Below are positions 19,672 to 31,522 of a stretch of DNA of 64,000 bases, one piece after another. This DNA comes from Bryoerythrophyllum caledonicum (lineage: Eukaryota; Streptophyta; Bryopsida; Pottiales; Pottiaceae): positions 17,968,593 through 18,032,592 of the forward strand of contig OZ020516.1 in the NCBI GenBank assembly GCA_963971425.1, given 5' to 3'. The position numbers were made by a program, and so were the translations under genes. Position 1 is the stretch's first letter; each line of letters begins with the position of its first letter. The notes under the pieces were generated by a model that searched no databases, had not been told where the DNA came from, and saw only the letters and a program-made list of their open reading frames with translations.

Positions 19672-21425
19672 ACATATAGTATAGGCCAAACTATTTTAAT
19701 ATATCTACAATATTCTCAATCATTGCAATTTAAAGTGTTTCACCTCAATTCTCAATCCACACTAAATCACATACCGGTACTTCAGAAATAATTTGGGATG
19801 TTTCAAAATTGTTGACACCATAGAGTTTCTTTTGAAAGTGTTATCCAAAGAGGTAAAAGCAAGGTGGAAACGGTGCCAAAGAAGGTGGTTTGTGGCGGTG
19901 AGGTGGCAAGTGTACAACATGATACATAGTGACTTGTGTCCACTATCATTGTGTTTCAATTACAAAATTGATGTGGTTCACAATATTTTTAACCTACAAT
20001 ACTAATGCATCTATATTACATTCACTATCTGGTGTATCACTTGTCAAACAACAAAAATACTTCATTTTGGCCATGTTAGTACATTGTCAATTTTGACTAC
20101 CGATATTTAATATTTAATATCTAATGGTGCAATATAGAAATAGCTTCTCAAAGATATGATCAACTTCCAACATTAGATCTTTAAAAAAGTAGTGTCATTT
20201 TTGTGCAATATAGTCAACTTTAATTTCTTTCCTATAAGATTCCATTGATATTGGTGTATTCATGCAGATCAATAAAACTTCTCAGTACGCCAACACTTTT
20301 TTTTGTTCATTTCACAATTTTAGCCAAATGGCAACACAAATGTTTTGGAGACCGCAAATTTGGCAACACAAAGTTTCTTCTGAAACCTCACAAAACCAAA
20401 AGCTTCTCCATAAACAACCTTTTTAGAGAATCCGTCTCCATAAACCTAGAAATGTACATCCTTGTTAGCAACGTGACGGAGTCTTTGTTGTTCACTAGTG
20501 GTGATATGGCAATATGGCAACCACCATCAATGAAATTTTGGCACTATAAAATCTAATAATCCTCTTTTTTTCAGGAATATTTTACTTTGTAGAACAAATA
20601 ACGCCTATTTGTGATATTTCTCCCAAAAAAAGAAGGGATTGTCAAGTGGTCATGGTTTGAATATAAAATATATATCATGTATAAGTCAAACATTTTCACA
20701 TTGGACTGCAACACAAGGTATTTCATAAGTAAACAACAGATATTCTAATGTTTTCTGAGGTTAGGTTTCTACTGTGGGTATGGTAAAACAATTGGTTGGT
20801 AACATCTAGCCTGTAATGCATTGAATTAAAAAATAAAATGTGTGTTTACAATTTTCAAACCTCCGCCCCTTGACTAATTCTTTGTATAAAATACATCCCT
20901 CTAGCATTGACAAGGACCATTTTTGTAAAATTTTAAATCATTTGCACCTCAATGCTAAAGAATAGGTTCTACAAAGATGCAAAGAGAATTAGCTTCTTAC
21001 AACATATTAAAAAATTCATTTCATTCCTTGGCATGGCCACATTCTTATTTGTCTCGTGGTTCATTCTAGGCATGACCATTTGCATATGAAACTATTCTAG
21101 TACAAACATGTCACTCTTGTATATAATTATTGGACAATGAACCTCTTGGAAAAGATTTCAAGATATTTGTTTAGATGATACCCATGCAATCCATAGACAA
21201 TATTCATCTAACACCTAAGTGATACCTGTTGTGTCGAAATCATTACGATTTATTACTTAAGTAGGTCAATGCTTAATCCCTAGAGGACTGTAACAATTTC
21301 AAACCATAAACACTTCAAAAATTTTGATTCTAGTGCAATGAGTAAGGAAGGAAATGAAAACTTTATTTTCTATTTTCAATTGTAGGATCTCAAATAGGAC
21401 TTAAGAACTAACGTACTCGCAAAAT
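19672..21425. other. AT-rich interval without recognisable gene
   Basis: Long AT-rich DNA with only short, unsupported open frames on both strands. I see no repeat, RNA gene or domain here. Confidence 0.5.
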
Positions 21426-21780
21426 TTTAAAAACTTTGATTGCACAAATTAAAAGATTATAGTGTTTGAAGTAAAAAAAAATGGTCCATTTTCTTCCCTA
21501 CGTTGAGTGGATTAGCAGACTTTGACTTCACTTGGTATCAAATTTCTGCACTACACAAGGTCTAAGTTCTTTACCATTGTGTTAAGCATGATGTTGATTC
21601 ATTAACACCAATTTTTAGAGGTAGAGAAGGTTTGTAGCATAATCAAAACAAGTGTGCAAGGAGTGGAGGTTCAAAATTTGCCAATTTGCGTTTTATTTAT
21701 TTGTGAACTAAATATGTCTTAGAATAATAATCCAAACTGTTCAAAAGAAGATTTTTACCACATATTGTTATCAAAAAAAT
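21426..21780 (+). repeat. Dispersed repeat, copy A
   Basis: About 350 nt (e.g. GTGCAAGGAGTGGAGGTTCA at about 21651-21670 and ACTTTGACTTCACTTGG at about 21519) that recurs in reverse complement at about 44355-44700. Identity looks like 65-75%. No coding content, ends or duplication identified; probably a MITE or the edge of a larger element. Confidence 0.5.
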
Positions 21781-21869
21781 AATAAGTGAAAAACGTTAAG
21801 ATCTATGTTGCATTTATCTATTTTTGGACTATGAGCTGAATTCTAGAATTTAGACTGGGAAAATGTATT

Positions 21870-24800
21870 GGAGATCTCCGGATAAAATCTACTTTACCAT
21901 ACAATTCCTTGAGTGTATAGTACATCCAAAGCATTAAATGTATCAAAATAGATGGTTAGATAAGAAATAGTAACGCAAAGAACAGAACGTGCGGTTGGAA
22001 TATACGGAAGTCAGTATCCTGCAACCGGATATTAATATCTCGGGTAGTGTGCGTAATTAATCTATAGAAAAGAACAACACCCAAAACCAAAAATTGACGA
22101 ACATTTTGTATATTATCACAAGGATGTTCAAAGATAGAGTCACATGAGAACATTGGAATATAGGGATAAACATGAAGTTATTGAAATATTTACTTTCACA
22201 AATGATCTAATATACATAGTTGAGATGGGAAAATAATGCTCGCAAATGGAACATGAGACCGGAGATCTTCCGTTGAATGCATACGAATAATTGTTGGACA
22301 ATTCAAACAAAAAAGTGTTGAAAAGTCTCAATTGCATTATAAAATTGTCATACAAATAAGTATAGGGTGCCCTATGTCGAGAGCCATATGCACACTATGG
22401 AGAGCTGAAACATTCACTATTTCAACTTAAGTGCTCTACAGATGCCCCCTACACGTCCAATTGTATGGGACAAATACTTTAAGTAATAAACCATAGCCAA
22501 TCTAGGATTTTTGAATGGATCTAGATCTGCCACGGCTACACATTCATGCCGCAAATACTGCCCTGTTGTTCTACAAATTGAGGCCTCTTTGACATGCGCA
22601 AAAAACAAAAGTAGATAGGCCACTTGCTTTTGGTACTGGGACAGATGAACAAATTTTTGGAGAAGACATCTTTTGGCAGCAAGATATCGATGGCCTTCAT
22701 GAGCCTCTCCTTTGGCTGAGACGACCAAATATTGACCTTGAAATATCATTGTATTACTCGAATAATATCCGCAGTCTCATCAAAAGACAGGAGCCACGAA
22801 GTGCTGGAGTTGGCCAAATTAAAGATGTCACTGGAGAAGATCGGACCACAAAGGGAGATGACAATTACCTGCAAATTACAGTCCACGAGGTTCAATTAGA
22901 TATTGAACCAGAGAACAAAGATCAAAATGGACTCAGAAGTGGAAAAGAAGGGATGTCAGTTGGAGTTCTTATGATGGGATGAAGGACGACGGGACAAAAC
23001 GATGTTCATCCGGAGATCTCTGTGTAAGGCAACATGAAGTGCAACCTCTGGAAGGACAATAGGCTTACAAGAAATAGACGTAAAAAATCAGAACAATACG
23101 AGAATAATAATGTGCGACGTATACAAGTAAACTACTAGTAACAACAATTCACAGAGTTGACCTCCATAGACAGTCTTGAAATCTATTCAGCACCATTTAT
23201 TTACAAATATGTACACACTAGTTTAAAAACAATAATAGTACCACATTTACAAGGCATACGTTCCTAAAAAAAACCAACTGTTGTGTTCAATCTTAAAAAG
23301 GATAAGTAGATAACCCCTTCACAATGGCAATTGCTACTTTGTTGAATCTATCAAATGATGGTGTGCCATTAAGTAAGGGAGAATGGCCAACGTAGGTAGG
23401 TACATCCTTGTTTGATGCAAAAAGACCGGCTAGCCATGGCATCAAGTTCTCTTGTAGAAATCTAACCTCTAGTTTTCCTTCCCAGGTAGGAGGATGGACT
23501 GCACTGCAAGTGTGGTTCATGATATTTTTCAGTGGGAAGTCGTCCACAAGCAAGACGTTCAGGGAAGAAGTCAAATTTGCCTGTCTAGTATAGACTTGGA
23601 GGTCCTTCACAAAAATGGGCTTGTCCGGTTTGTCTTCTAGCACAAATGTTGATTTAAGGCATGCCTTCTGATTAAGGAGCAATGAACTGTTTTGAATGAG
23701 AGAATCCTTCTTCTTTAACTTGTCGATAATCTTGCTCATATTCTTATCCACAACACTGCTCCAAAACGAGATAGTAGCTCTTTGCCCTGCCTAGTTGAGA
23801 AGGTCGCTAGCACCAGGTCTAACGCTGATGTCTCTTTTGGAACTTTTCACAAATGGTCCCCTATGAATAAGCACCCCATTCAAGTCAAATACAATATGGT
23901 AGTGCCGCTGCTGTGTTACCTGATCCACCGGAGTGGACTTTAGGAGGATGCTAGTAGCTTCTTCAAACTTGAAGCCAAAATAGCAGAACGTTTACTATAA
24001 TGAGATAATATTACACTTTAAATCAATAGCAGATGACTCATGATACCATTTTGCTATGTACTAGTGGTAGTCTTAGAACTCTCTACATTGAATTGTGCAC
24101 TATATACAAGATGGACATAACTCTACCTTACTACATCATGCAGCTGGGTCAATTTGGGGGGGTCTGCTCCGACGATTGAGCAACCTTTTTTTTTATCTTG
24201 TATTGATGGTCCCCTTTCCGCCTAAAATCTGGAAGTCAGAAATTGATCTGGGTACCATAAGTTGTATGAAGAGAATAGTGTGACATTGCATAATGAGGAA
24301 CAACAGAACTGCACTAGGGATACACATAATATGAATGTACTCACCTTCTTCTGGGTCGTTTTTCCCTTCACCGTTGCCAAAATTCTTCCAGGATCAAAAC
24401 TGATAACTACCTTCTCAGCACCCACAACGGGATGTTGTTCAGAACCATGACTGCTGCTGGGTCTCTCAGAGCTCATCGCGCGCAAATCTTGCATCGTTTC
24501 TTGGACGTCTACGTCATCCATGACCTTGTCGTTGTCAGACATCAGAAAGTCGTGCCGACCCTTTGATCTCAACTGGGATTGATCCGCACTGTGATCTGAG
24601 GAGACCGCCCAGAGATCTCTGGATAAAGCTTGCGCTTCACCAAAGCTCGAACGATCCGTTTCCATAGTGTCGATTGGACCTACCAGCACTAACAAAGACG
24701 GCCCAGCCGAGTCCGCTCCAACTTCTTGAGCAGATTGGGGCATCTCCTCATCTGACGATTGTTGGCCTGATGACAGGTAGATGAGCTGCAAATCAAGCGC

Positions 24801-25142
24801 CTGTGGTGGTGAACTCTGCTCTATTCCGGTGCTAGCGCTTCCTTCTTGTATCCCCTACACAATGTTTACAACCGCGTCCATTTTGAAGGAGCTTCTTAGA
24901 CGACCCTGGTCCAGTTGAGTTGGATGTGCTAAGTTCTGCACTAATGTTACCGCCACCTGATTGTCCAGTAAGATGGAGATATTCAAAGTTAGAAGGTTTA
25001 TCAACGATTGACAATCATAGAAGGAACCAAAGATCTCCGTGACGATTCCATTGTGAGAGATGTTTATTATTGGACGGTCAAATTTGAGGCTAAAATCAGC
25101 TAATAAGGCGTAGAGCGGACAAAATTAGGTGGAGATCTCCGG
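21870..25142. repeat. Scattered GGAGATCTCC palindromes, left group
   Basis: The decamer GGAGATCTCC or close variants with flanking CCGG occur near 21870, 22259, 23010, 24611, 25031 and 25131. The group lies in and beyond the 3' half of the ParB/HAD-type gene, while the 9.1-kb MULE inserted next to it has none. See the matching group at 37518-38050. Confidence 0.55.
22417..22749 (-). other. Unrecognised open frame of 110 codons
   Basis: Reads GEAHEGHRYLAAKRCLLQKF ... NPRLAMVYYLKYLSHTIG and stops at 22417. Composition is protein-like with no low complexity, and it lies downstream of, and on the same strand as, the HAD-domain exons, so it may be a further exon or a separate remnant. I do not recognise it. 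Confidence 0.3.
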
Positions 25143-25376
25143 AAGTATGTGGTATTAGAGATGTTATACCTTGCTTGCTTCATTTGTAGCCATGTTAGCT
25201 CTCTTCCGCCGCCTTTCTACTCGTGAGAATTCCACAATGTTCTCTACCTCAACGGTTTGGGCAGCCTGTGTCTCCTTGAGCGCGGAGTTAATGCGGTACT
25301 TGAAAATGTCTTAAGCATCCAAGGCAGCCTTCGCAACCCATAGCTCTTCATTGGCAATCTCCACAACCTTAGTGTT
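23293..25376 (-). pseudogene. 3' part of a ParB/methylase?/HAD gene: HAD (FCP1-like) phosphatase domain
   Basis: Minus-strand exons downstream of the MULE insertion. From 5' to 3': IANEELWVAKAALDA...DIFKYRINSALKETQ, SRVERRRKRANMATNEASK (about 25370-25185); an acidic Ser-rich region (24791-24347) ending GRILATVKGKTTQKK at a clear GTGAGT donor; then about 23980-23293 with HYHIVFDLNGVLIHRGPFVK, ISFWSSVVDKNMSKIIDKL, LLVDDFPLKNIMNHTCSA and MPWLAGLFASNKDV. DLNGVL is the DxD-type nucleophile loop with the second Asp replaced by Asn, and VDDFP is the C-terminal acid motif of the HAD/FCP1-like fold, seen also in plant DLNG proteins. Stops after KAALDA and after PGASDLLN show decay. The 5' part lies at 34481-37330. 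Confidence 0.6.
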
Positions 25377-25385
25377 GTTTGTCTG
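25377..25385. repeat. Target-site duplication of MULE 1, left copy
   Basis: GTTTGTCTG, identical to 34481-34489 on the other side of the element. On the minus strand it reads CAGACAAAC: the intron's terminal CAG plus six exon bases, so this copy also carries a 3' splice site. Confidence 0.85.
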
Positions 25386-25734
25386 GGGGATTGCTATTTT
25401 GCGTGCGCAGAGTGGTGAGCGGTGAGCAGTGAACATTTGTTTGTGAGCGTAAAGCCCAAAAAATAAGTTATTTTTTGGAAATTGTGCAATAAAGTAAATT
25501 TTTTGAAATATTTTTAGTTGGAAAATACTATTATTAGTAAAAATGATGGACCTATGACCGTGGAGTAGGATGCATGAATCTTGCGTAGAAAAGGTTGATT
25601 TTGGTAGTACATGTACCTTATGGTAGAGAAAAGTTGCATTTTTCAAATAGAAAGGCCTATCACCGTGGTGGTTAGTGTTTTCAATGATGACATGATATAA
25701 TCTTTTGAGGTTGTAATTATAAAGGAAATGGAAA

Positions 25735-26250
25735 GTTAGAGAAGGTTAGTTAGAGAGAGCTTGAGAGAGGGACAATGGGTGTTGGTTTAGGGCTAGAAAA
25801 AGAGGCAGTTGCAATGGAAGCTTTATAAAGTACAGGAGAGAAGAGAGGTTAGGGAGTGTCACAAGAGGGACATAGAAAGCTAGGGAGAGTTAGAGTGGCT
25901 TATGGAAAAGGACAATTGGAGACAAAATAAGTAAGGGTTTGGGGAGAGGGTCAATTGGAAGGAGAGTTAGGGAGAGGAACAACAAAATCAAGGGAGAGAT
26001 AAAGAGTGTGATAGGGGGATGTTGAATTAGGGGTCCAGAGAGAGTTAGAAAGAGTGAGGAAAAATCAAGAAGACGATTAGTAGGAGGAAAAATTAGGGAA
26101 AGGGACAACTAGATGAAGATACAATTGAGACAAGGAGAGTAAGAGAGAATAAGAGAGAGCTGGGCACAGTTGGATGGAGATTGAGGCGGCACAAAGAGAG
26201 TAGAAGAGATAAAAGAAACAAGGGAGAGTTTGGAAGATGGATAGTTGAAT
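25735..26250 (+). repeat. Purine-rich tract inside MULE 1
   Basis: About 500 nt almost free of C and T runs, built on irregular repeats of AGAGAGGGACAATTGG and TTAGGGAGAG. A tract of the same style is at 43800-44330. Confidence 0.5.
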
Positions 26251-26773
26251 TGGCAAAGTTAATATTGACCGTTCTCTTATAATTTCAAAGCAAGTGAGAA
26301 TCTCTATTCCTACTCGCCATCCCTCCCCTCAATCTCCGAGAAAATAGAACAAGTGGTCGGCAAGAACATGTACGAACTATGTGGGTGGCCATTTTATTTT
26401 TACTGCCTTTTCATTATAGCAGAAAGGAGCAAGACATTGGTAGAATACAATTCAAGATTCCTCTGCATTATAGTATTTAAGGAACATAATCCGTAAAACT
26501 TATTTAATCTCATTTGAGCTGAAACTAAGAGCGTGCATGAAGGCATCTACCTTTGCACCTAATCCATAGACTACGTTGAACATGTATTAGAGGTGCTTTC
26601 AATACGACTTTGCACCGCGCTTGTAGAGCCACTTATCTGACATCTCCTTAAAAGATTGGAAGTTGCAGCTAGGAAACTAATCAATTGTCAACAAATATTT
26701 TGAAACATTGGAAATGCTTCTAGACTTGAAGGTCACAATGCAATCCAAAGTTGAAGGCAAAACCATCAGAATT

Positions 26774-28860
26774 CTACAGATCTTCCCACTCATTAATAGG
26801 CAGAGGCACAACTGTTATGATATTTTGTAGTTGGAGCTGAAGGGTTTTTTCAAACATGTTCTTCCCGTACCTCTTAGTGGGACGTTTTGTAGAATTGGAG
26901 AGAGGAGGATAATCACCCAAATTTACGGATAATCTTCTCCAAACAGCTTTGATAAGCGCATCAAGCAGATTTGATGTTTTGCAACCTAGTTGTAGTTGTA
27001 GGTGACTTTGGTGGAAGATCTTTGGCTTCAACAAGCACATATTCGGAATGAGATGACAAATCTTTTGTTGTGAGGTCAGCAATTGTAGAATCAATTTGAA
27101 ATGCCTTGAGCCAAGAACGTGAGACACGGGTCTTGTCAGGGCAATGTCAGGCAATTTTTGAATGAGGTGGGAGATCTATTATTTATTTTAGAGAGGCATT
27201 GAAAACTTCTTCACATTCCAGGTGAGGTTCATGTGTGCTATAGTCGCCAACACCATGCATGTTGGAGACGGCGGCATATAGGATCTTTGCATTTCCATAG
27301 CGTGGAGTGGTGCAATGGGTAGAATGTAGACAAATTCTTCCTTCCTAGAACTAGTACCCGACTTTTTACCTTTTAGAAATTGGTAGAAGGCAACAACTTG
27401 CATGAATGCTCAAACCTTGTCATTGATGGCCGCAACATACAAATTATTGTTCCTTCTCTTTGACTGTTGCAAGTAATTGTTAATGGTTGACTCCGCCAAA
27501 ATACATGACGACATCTCGGCCAATTCATATTTAAATAGATCTTGCAAGAAATACTTATGGTAAAGTTGGCAGTAGATAGGACAAAGTTGACTAATAAATT
27601 TACTAGGATATAAAGAACTACCTATAGCAACAAAGAATAATGCAATTAGATACGAATGGTAGCTCTCAAGAGAGAGTGTCATTCTTGGCATTGTTTTGTC
27701 ATGGGCTTCATAGCACTGACAGGGGATCCGATTACCATACAAGATACGTACAACATTCAAATTGGCTTATGCATTGTTATCCATCAATCCTTTGAAATTT
27801 GGATTTGGAATACTATGCCTACTCAAAATTGCATTCAGATTCTTTGAGAACACCTCTTGGGCTGCCACACCTTTGGACGACAAATCGCAAATACCAATAG
27901 TTATGACGCGGCTGGAAGTAAAATTGTACACATAGTAGGCCATAGTGGTCCAGGACTTGACGCATTTGACATGGTCGGATATTTTCTAAGCGTCCAAGTC
28001 ACCCTCAAGTTGCATCAACTTTACCTTTTAACTGTTTTTATTTCTACATGGCTTTATTCAATCAACCCCACTCTGAGAACCCACCTCATCTATCCTAAAA
28101 GAGAAAACCTTATCGAACTGTGTTCATTCTTCTAGAAAATGGTTCTTTTGGATGAAGGCCCACTTATTGGAACCTCTCATGTTGGTGATGCTATCTATTA
28201 TTCCAAAATATTGCAAATATCAAAAAGTAGTTACCTTGTTGCGAATATTAGAGGAAGACATATGTTTAAACATGTCCAAGACGGGAACAAGTTCCTCAAA
28301 TTCAAGTGTCTTCTAGGGAACCCGTTCCAGGTATAATAGTAATTCACTGAGGTACTCCTTGCTTGCTTCAAGGACAATAACTAACCTTGTCACAAATAGA
28401 GTCATCTCTACTTGTTCGTCAATTATGGTACGGAACTTAGTTGTGAGTCTCTATAATTTCCTTTCTTTACAACTTGACCATAGATACCGAGATGCACGCA
28501 AGCACGTGTTTAGTGGTTGTTTTCCATGTACATAAGAGATCCTTGTGGGGCAACTTCCAATACATGTCGATTGAATTTGACAGAATGAAATGACAATAGA
28601 AGAATGAGGAGGAGAGTGACAATTAGGAACAAAGAGAGACGTCGCGGTACCCTTCCATTCAATCCCATTTATAGGTGGCATGCAAAGGGGATGCCGTAGA
28701 TAGTCGCGAGAACTATAGATAGTAGGCACACCGCATGTGCTCCAAATAAGCCAACGTTATAAAAAAAAAGGCAAAACTCATATTCGATGTGCGTCATAAT
28801 TGTTTGAGTCGATGCGTAGCCGTCATCTTTCTTATCCATTCCGTGCAGCTGTCCAACCTA
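26774..28860 (-). pseudogene. MULE 1 transposase remnant
   Basis: Pieces on minus line up with the transposase of MULE 2. From 5' to 3': HGMDKKDDGYASTQTIMTHI (about 28845-28785), an N-terminal zinc-finger region (NGIEWKGTATSLFVPNC, SFCQIQSTCIGSCPTRISYV, 28700-28500) and a segment of the DDE domain (NPNFKGLMDNNA, then ANLNVVRILYGN, about 27800-27720) that corresponds to a MULE catalytic-Asp region. Further frames at 27410-27700 and 26774-27154 are probably the rest. Several stops and frame changes. Only remnants of the 5' end precede 28860, where the repeat array begins. Confidence 0.55.
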
Positions 28861-28885
28861 CTTGACGGCGGATACTTCTCCAATG

Positions 28886-29960
28886 GTGGAAGGAACTGCC
28901 ATAACAGGTCTCCGATATCGGCGTCTTCTTAGAAAGAATTACCAGAAGATATCTCTGACATCGACATTCTTCTTGAAGACCCTTTATAAATATAGAAAAA
29001 GAACTTTAAAAGGGGATGCCAACATCAACATCCCTCTAGAGGATGCCTCCAATGTTTAAAAAGGGAACCTACAAAAGAGATGCCGACATCAACACCACTT
29101 AGGAGGCCCCTTTAGAGACGGTCTACAAAGGTACCCCATTTTTATGTCATAGTGTGACAAAGTTGGAAAAAACACTACTTATTTCTTTTAGGGCATACAA
29201 ATGAGGAAAATTATTGAATTTGAAGGAATGATTGATATTACTAATGTATCCTAGGGTTCAAGGGCAATTTGCCATTTGTAATCAATGTTTGGTTTTAATC
29301 ACTAAAATCACTAAGAAATGGGGAATTCCATAAAAAATTTGAAATATTTTTTTTTCACTTTTGTTGATTGAAAGATTAAATTAATAAGGTTGTACAAGTA
29401 GGCCTAATTTTTTTTTGGTTAGTTCGTTGTTGAAATAACCGTCAACTCAAAATTAGGAATTTTTAATGTCACAATGTCTCTCCTTTCTAATTCAGCATTC
29501 CTAAACAATTCTTTGTAGAAGGGATTATATAACAAAAAAATGAGTCCTACATGTAAAATCAAGTTAACTTCTACCACTAACCAACCAAAATGTTAAATTT
29601 TTTTTTTTCCAATTTTTATTGAACTCTCCATTTTTGCACAAAGGTGAGTAACCTTAGCACACAGTGACCCTTCCTATTTTTAAAAACAAAACCTCTAAAG
29701 GAGATGCCGACATCGGCACCTCTCTAGAAAGATCCTCCAATGTTTAAATATGGAACTTCCAAAGGAGCTGCCGACATCAACATACTTCTAGAGGGTCCTT
29801 TCAATGTTTAAAAAGGGAACGTCCAAAAGGGCGTCGACACAACACCCTTTTAGAGGGCCCCTCCAATGTTTATTAAGGAAACCTCCAAAAGAGATGCCGA
29901 CATCGGCACCCCTCTAAAGGGCTCCTTGAATGTATAAAAATGGATCTCCAAAACGGGTTC
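28886..29960 (-). repeat. Array of about 63-nt units, arm 1 (inverted relative to arm 2)
   Basis: Two blocks (about 28886-29150 and 29685-29960) of units such as CTCCAATGTTTAAAAAGGGA, ACCTCCAAAAGAGATGCCGA, CATCGGCACCCCTCTA. Unit centres lie about 62 nt apart. The 535-nt gap between blocks is AT-rich and unrelated. The units are the reverse complement of those in arm 2. Confidence 0.65.
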
Positions 29961-30184
29961 CAACATTGGCATTCCATGTAACTTAATTCCACAACCTAGG
30001 AAAACATAAGGGAATTCCAAAACCGTATTACTTGTCACCATCCGCCATTCTAAAGATGAGTTATCAACGGATGAAGTTTCAAATCTCATAACTTCATCCG
30101 CATATAAATCATCTATGCAACGTCCGATGATAAAGTGTAATACAATTTCGGAATTCTCTTGAAATTGCCAAGAGCGTGGTTGCA

Positions 30185-31520
30185 TACTTCAGGGGGTGCC
30201 GATGTCGGCTCTCCTTTTAATGGGTCCCTTAATAAACATTAGAGAGGCCCTATAAAAGGCGGCTGATGTCGGCTCCCCTTTTAATGGGTCCCTTAATAAA
30301 CATTAGAGGGGCCCTCTAAAGGAGTGCCAATGTTTGCGCCCCTTTTGGGAGTTCTTTTAGTAAACATAAGAGGGGGCCCCTAAAGCGGTGCGAATGTCGA
30401 CCCTTCTTTTAGAGATTTCGGTTAGAAATATTAGAGGGGCCCTATAAAGTGTGGCCAATACCGGCCCCCTTTTTAAAGGTTCCTTTAGTAAACATTAGAC
30501 GGGCCCTATAAAGGATGGCCGATATCGGAACTTGTTAAATTGAAGATTCCGGTTAGAAACATTAGAGGGACCCAATAAAGGACGGCCGATATCGGCGCCC
30601 CTATTGGAGATTCCCGTTAGAAACATTAGAGGGACCCTATAAAGGACGGCCAATATCCGCACTTCTTTTGGAGGTTCCCTTAATTTACATTAGAGGGGCT
30701 CTAAAAAAATAAAATAAAACTCTAGTCTCCAAAGGAGACCGACGTGAATATAGTGTTTGTTCATTCTCTTCACTAAGCATATGGCCACGGGACATAGGCT
30801 AGCATAATGGAACTACTCCCCCCTCTCGAGGGTAAATACTTTTCTACACTAAGTGCTTCCCTACACTAATTGCTTTAGAGACAACCGACATGTCATCTCC
30901 CCCAAGGGCTTTGTGGGTCCCTATGCAACGAGGCCTTGGGACCCCCCACCATAATTGGGTGGACTATGGTGGTAGGCACTACGCCGACAATAGGTCTTGA
31001 ACTCACAACCACCTCACTGGTGTGCCATGACTCAAACCACTACACCAAGGCCGTGGTGCCTTGAGGGGCTCTATAAAGAGCCGCCGATATCGGCGCCTCT
31101 TTTGGAGGTTCCCTTAGTAAACATTAGAGGGGCCTTCTAAAAGCGTGTCGATGCAGCGCCTCTTTTGGAAGTTCCCGCAATAAACATTCAAAGGGCCTTC
31201 TAAAGATGTGCCAATGTCAACACCTCTTCTGGAGGTACCTGCTCTAAACATTGGAGGGGTCCTCAGAAGAAGTGTCAATGTTGCCATCTATGTTTAAGGT
31301 TCTCTTTTTTGGGGGGACCCTGTAGAGAGGTGTTGTTGTTGGCACCGTCTTTAGAGGTTCGCGTTTTGGAGATAGGAAAGGCCTTGCAATGGGATTTTCA
31401 TGTCGGAAGCTCATTTTGAGGTTGTTTTTTTGAACATTGAGGTTGCGTTTTAGAAGGGTGCAGATGTTGGCACCTTCTTCGAAATTCTTTAAAGAATAAC
31501 AAGAGGGCCCTTTAGAGAGG
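30185..31520 (+). repeat. Array of about 63-nt units, arm 2
   Basis: About fifteen degenerate units centred on GCCGATATCGGC (perfect 12-bp palindrome at about 30513, 30577, 31080), each with CCCTTAATAAACATTAGAGG and CCCTATAAAGG. Unit spacing is 63-65 nt, e.g. centres near 30196, 30260, 30325, 30388, 30450, 30514, 30578, 30643. Similarity falls towards 31500. A SINE interrupts it at 30704-31062. Arms 1 and 2 face each other across a 225-nt spacer (29960-30185). Confidence 0.7.
30704..31062 (-). mobile_element. tRNA-derived SINE, copy 2
   Basis: About 359 nt with an 11-bp target duplication, GAGGGGCTCTA (30693-30703 and 31063-31073). On minus it begins GGCACCACGGCCTTGGTG, has box A-like TGGTGTAGTGG and box B-like GAGTTCAAGACC, and ends in a T-rich tail (TTTTATTTTATTTTTT). 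It is the same family as 19338-19658 and landed in the unit array of MULE 1, so it postdates the array. Confidence 0.8.
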
Positions 31521-31522
31521 TA

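Noticed and set aside
29150-29685. A possible separate element between the two blocks of array arm 1
   Set aside because: No terminal repeats or target duplication were found around this AT-rich stretch.
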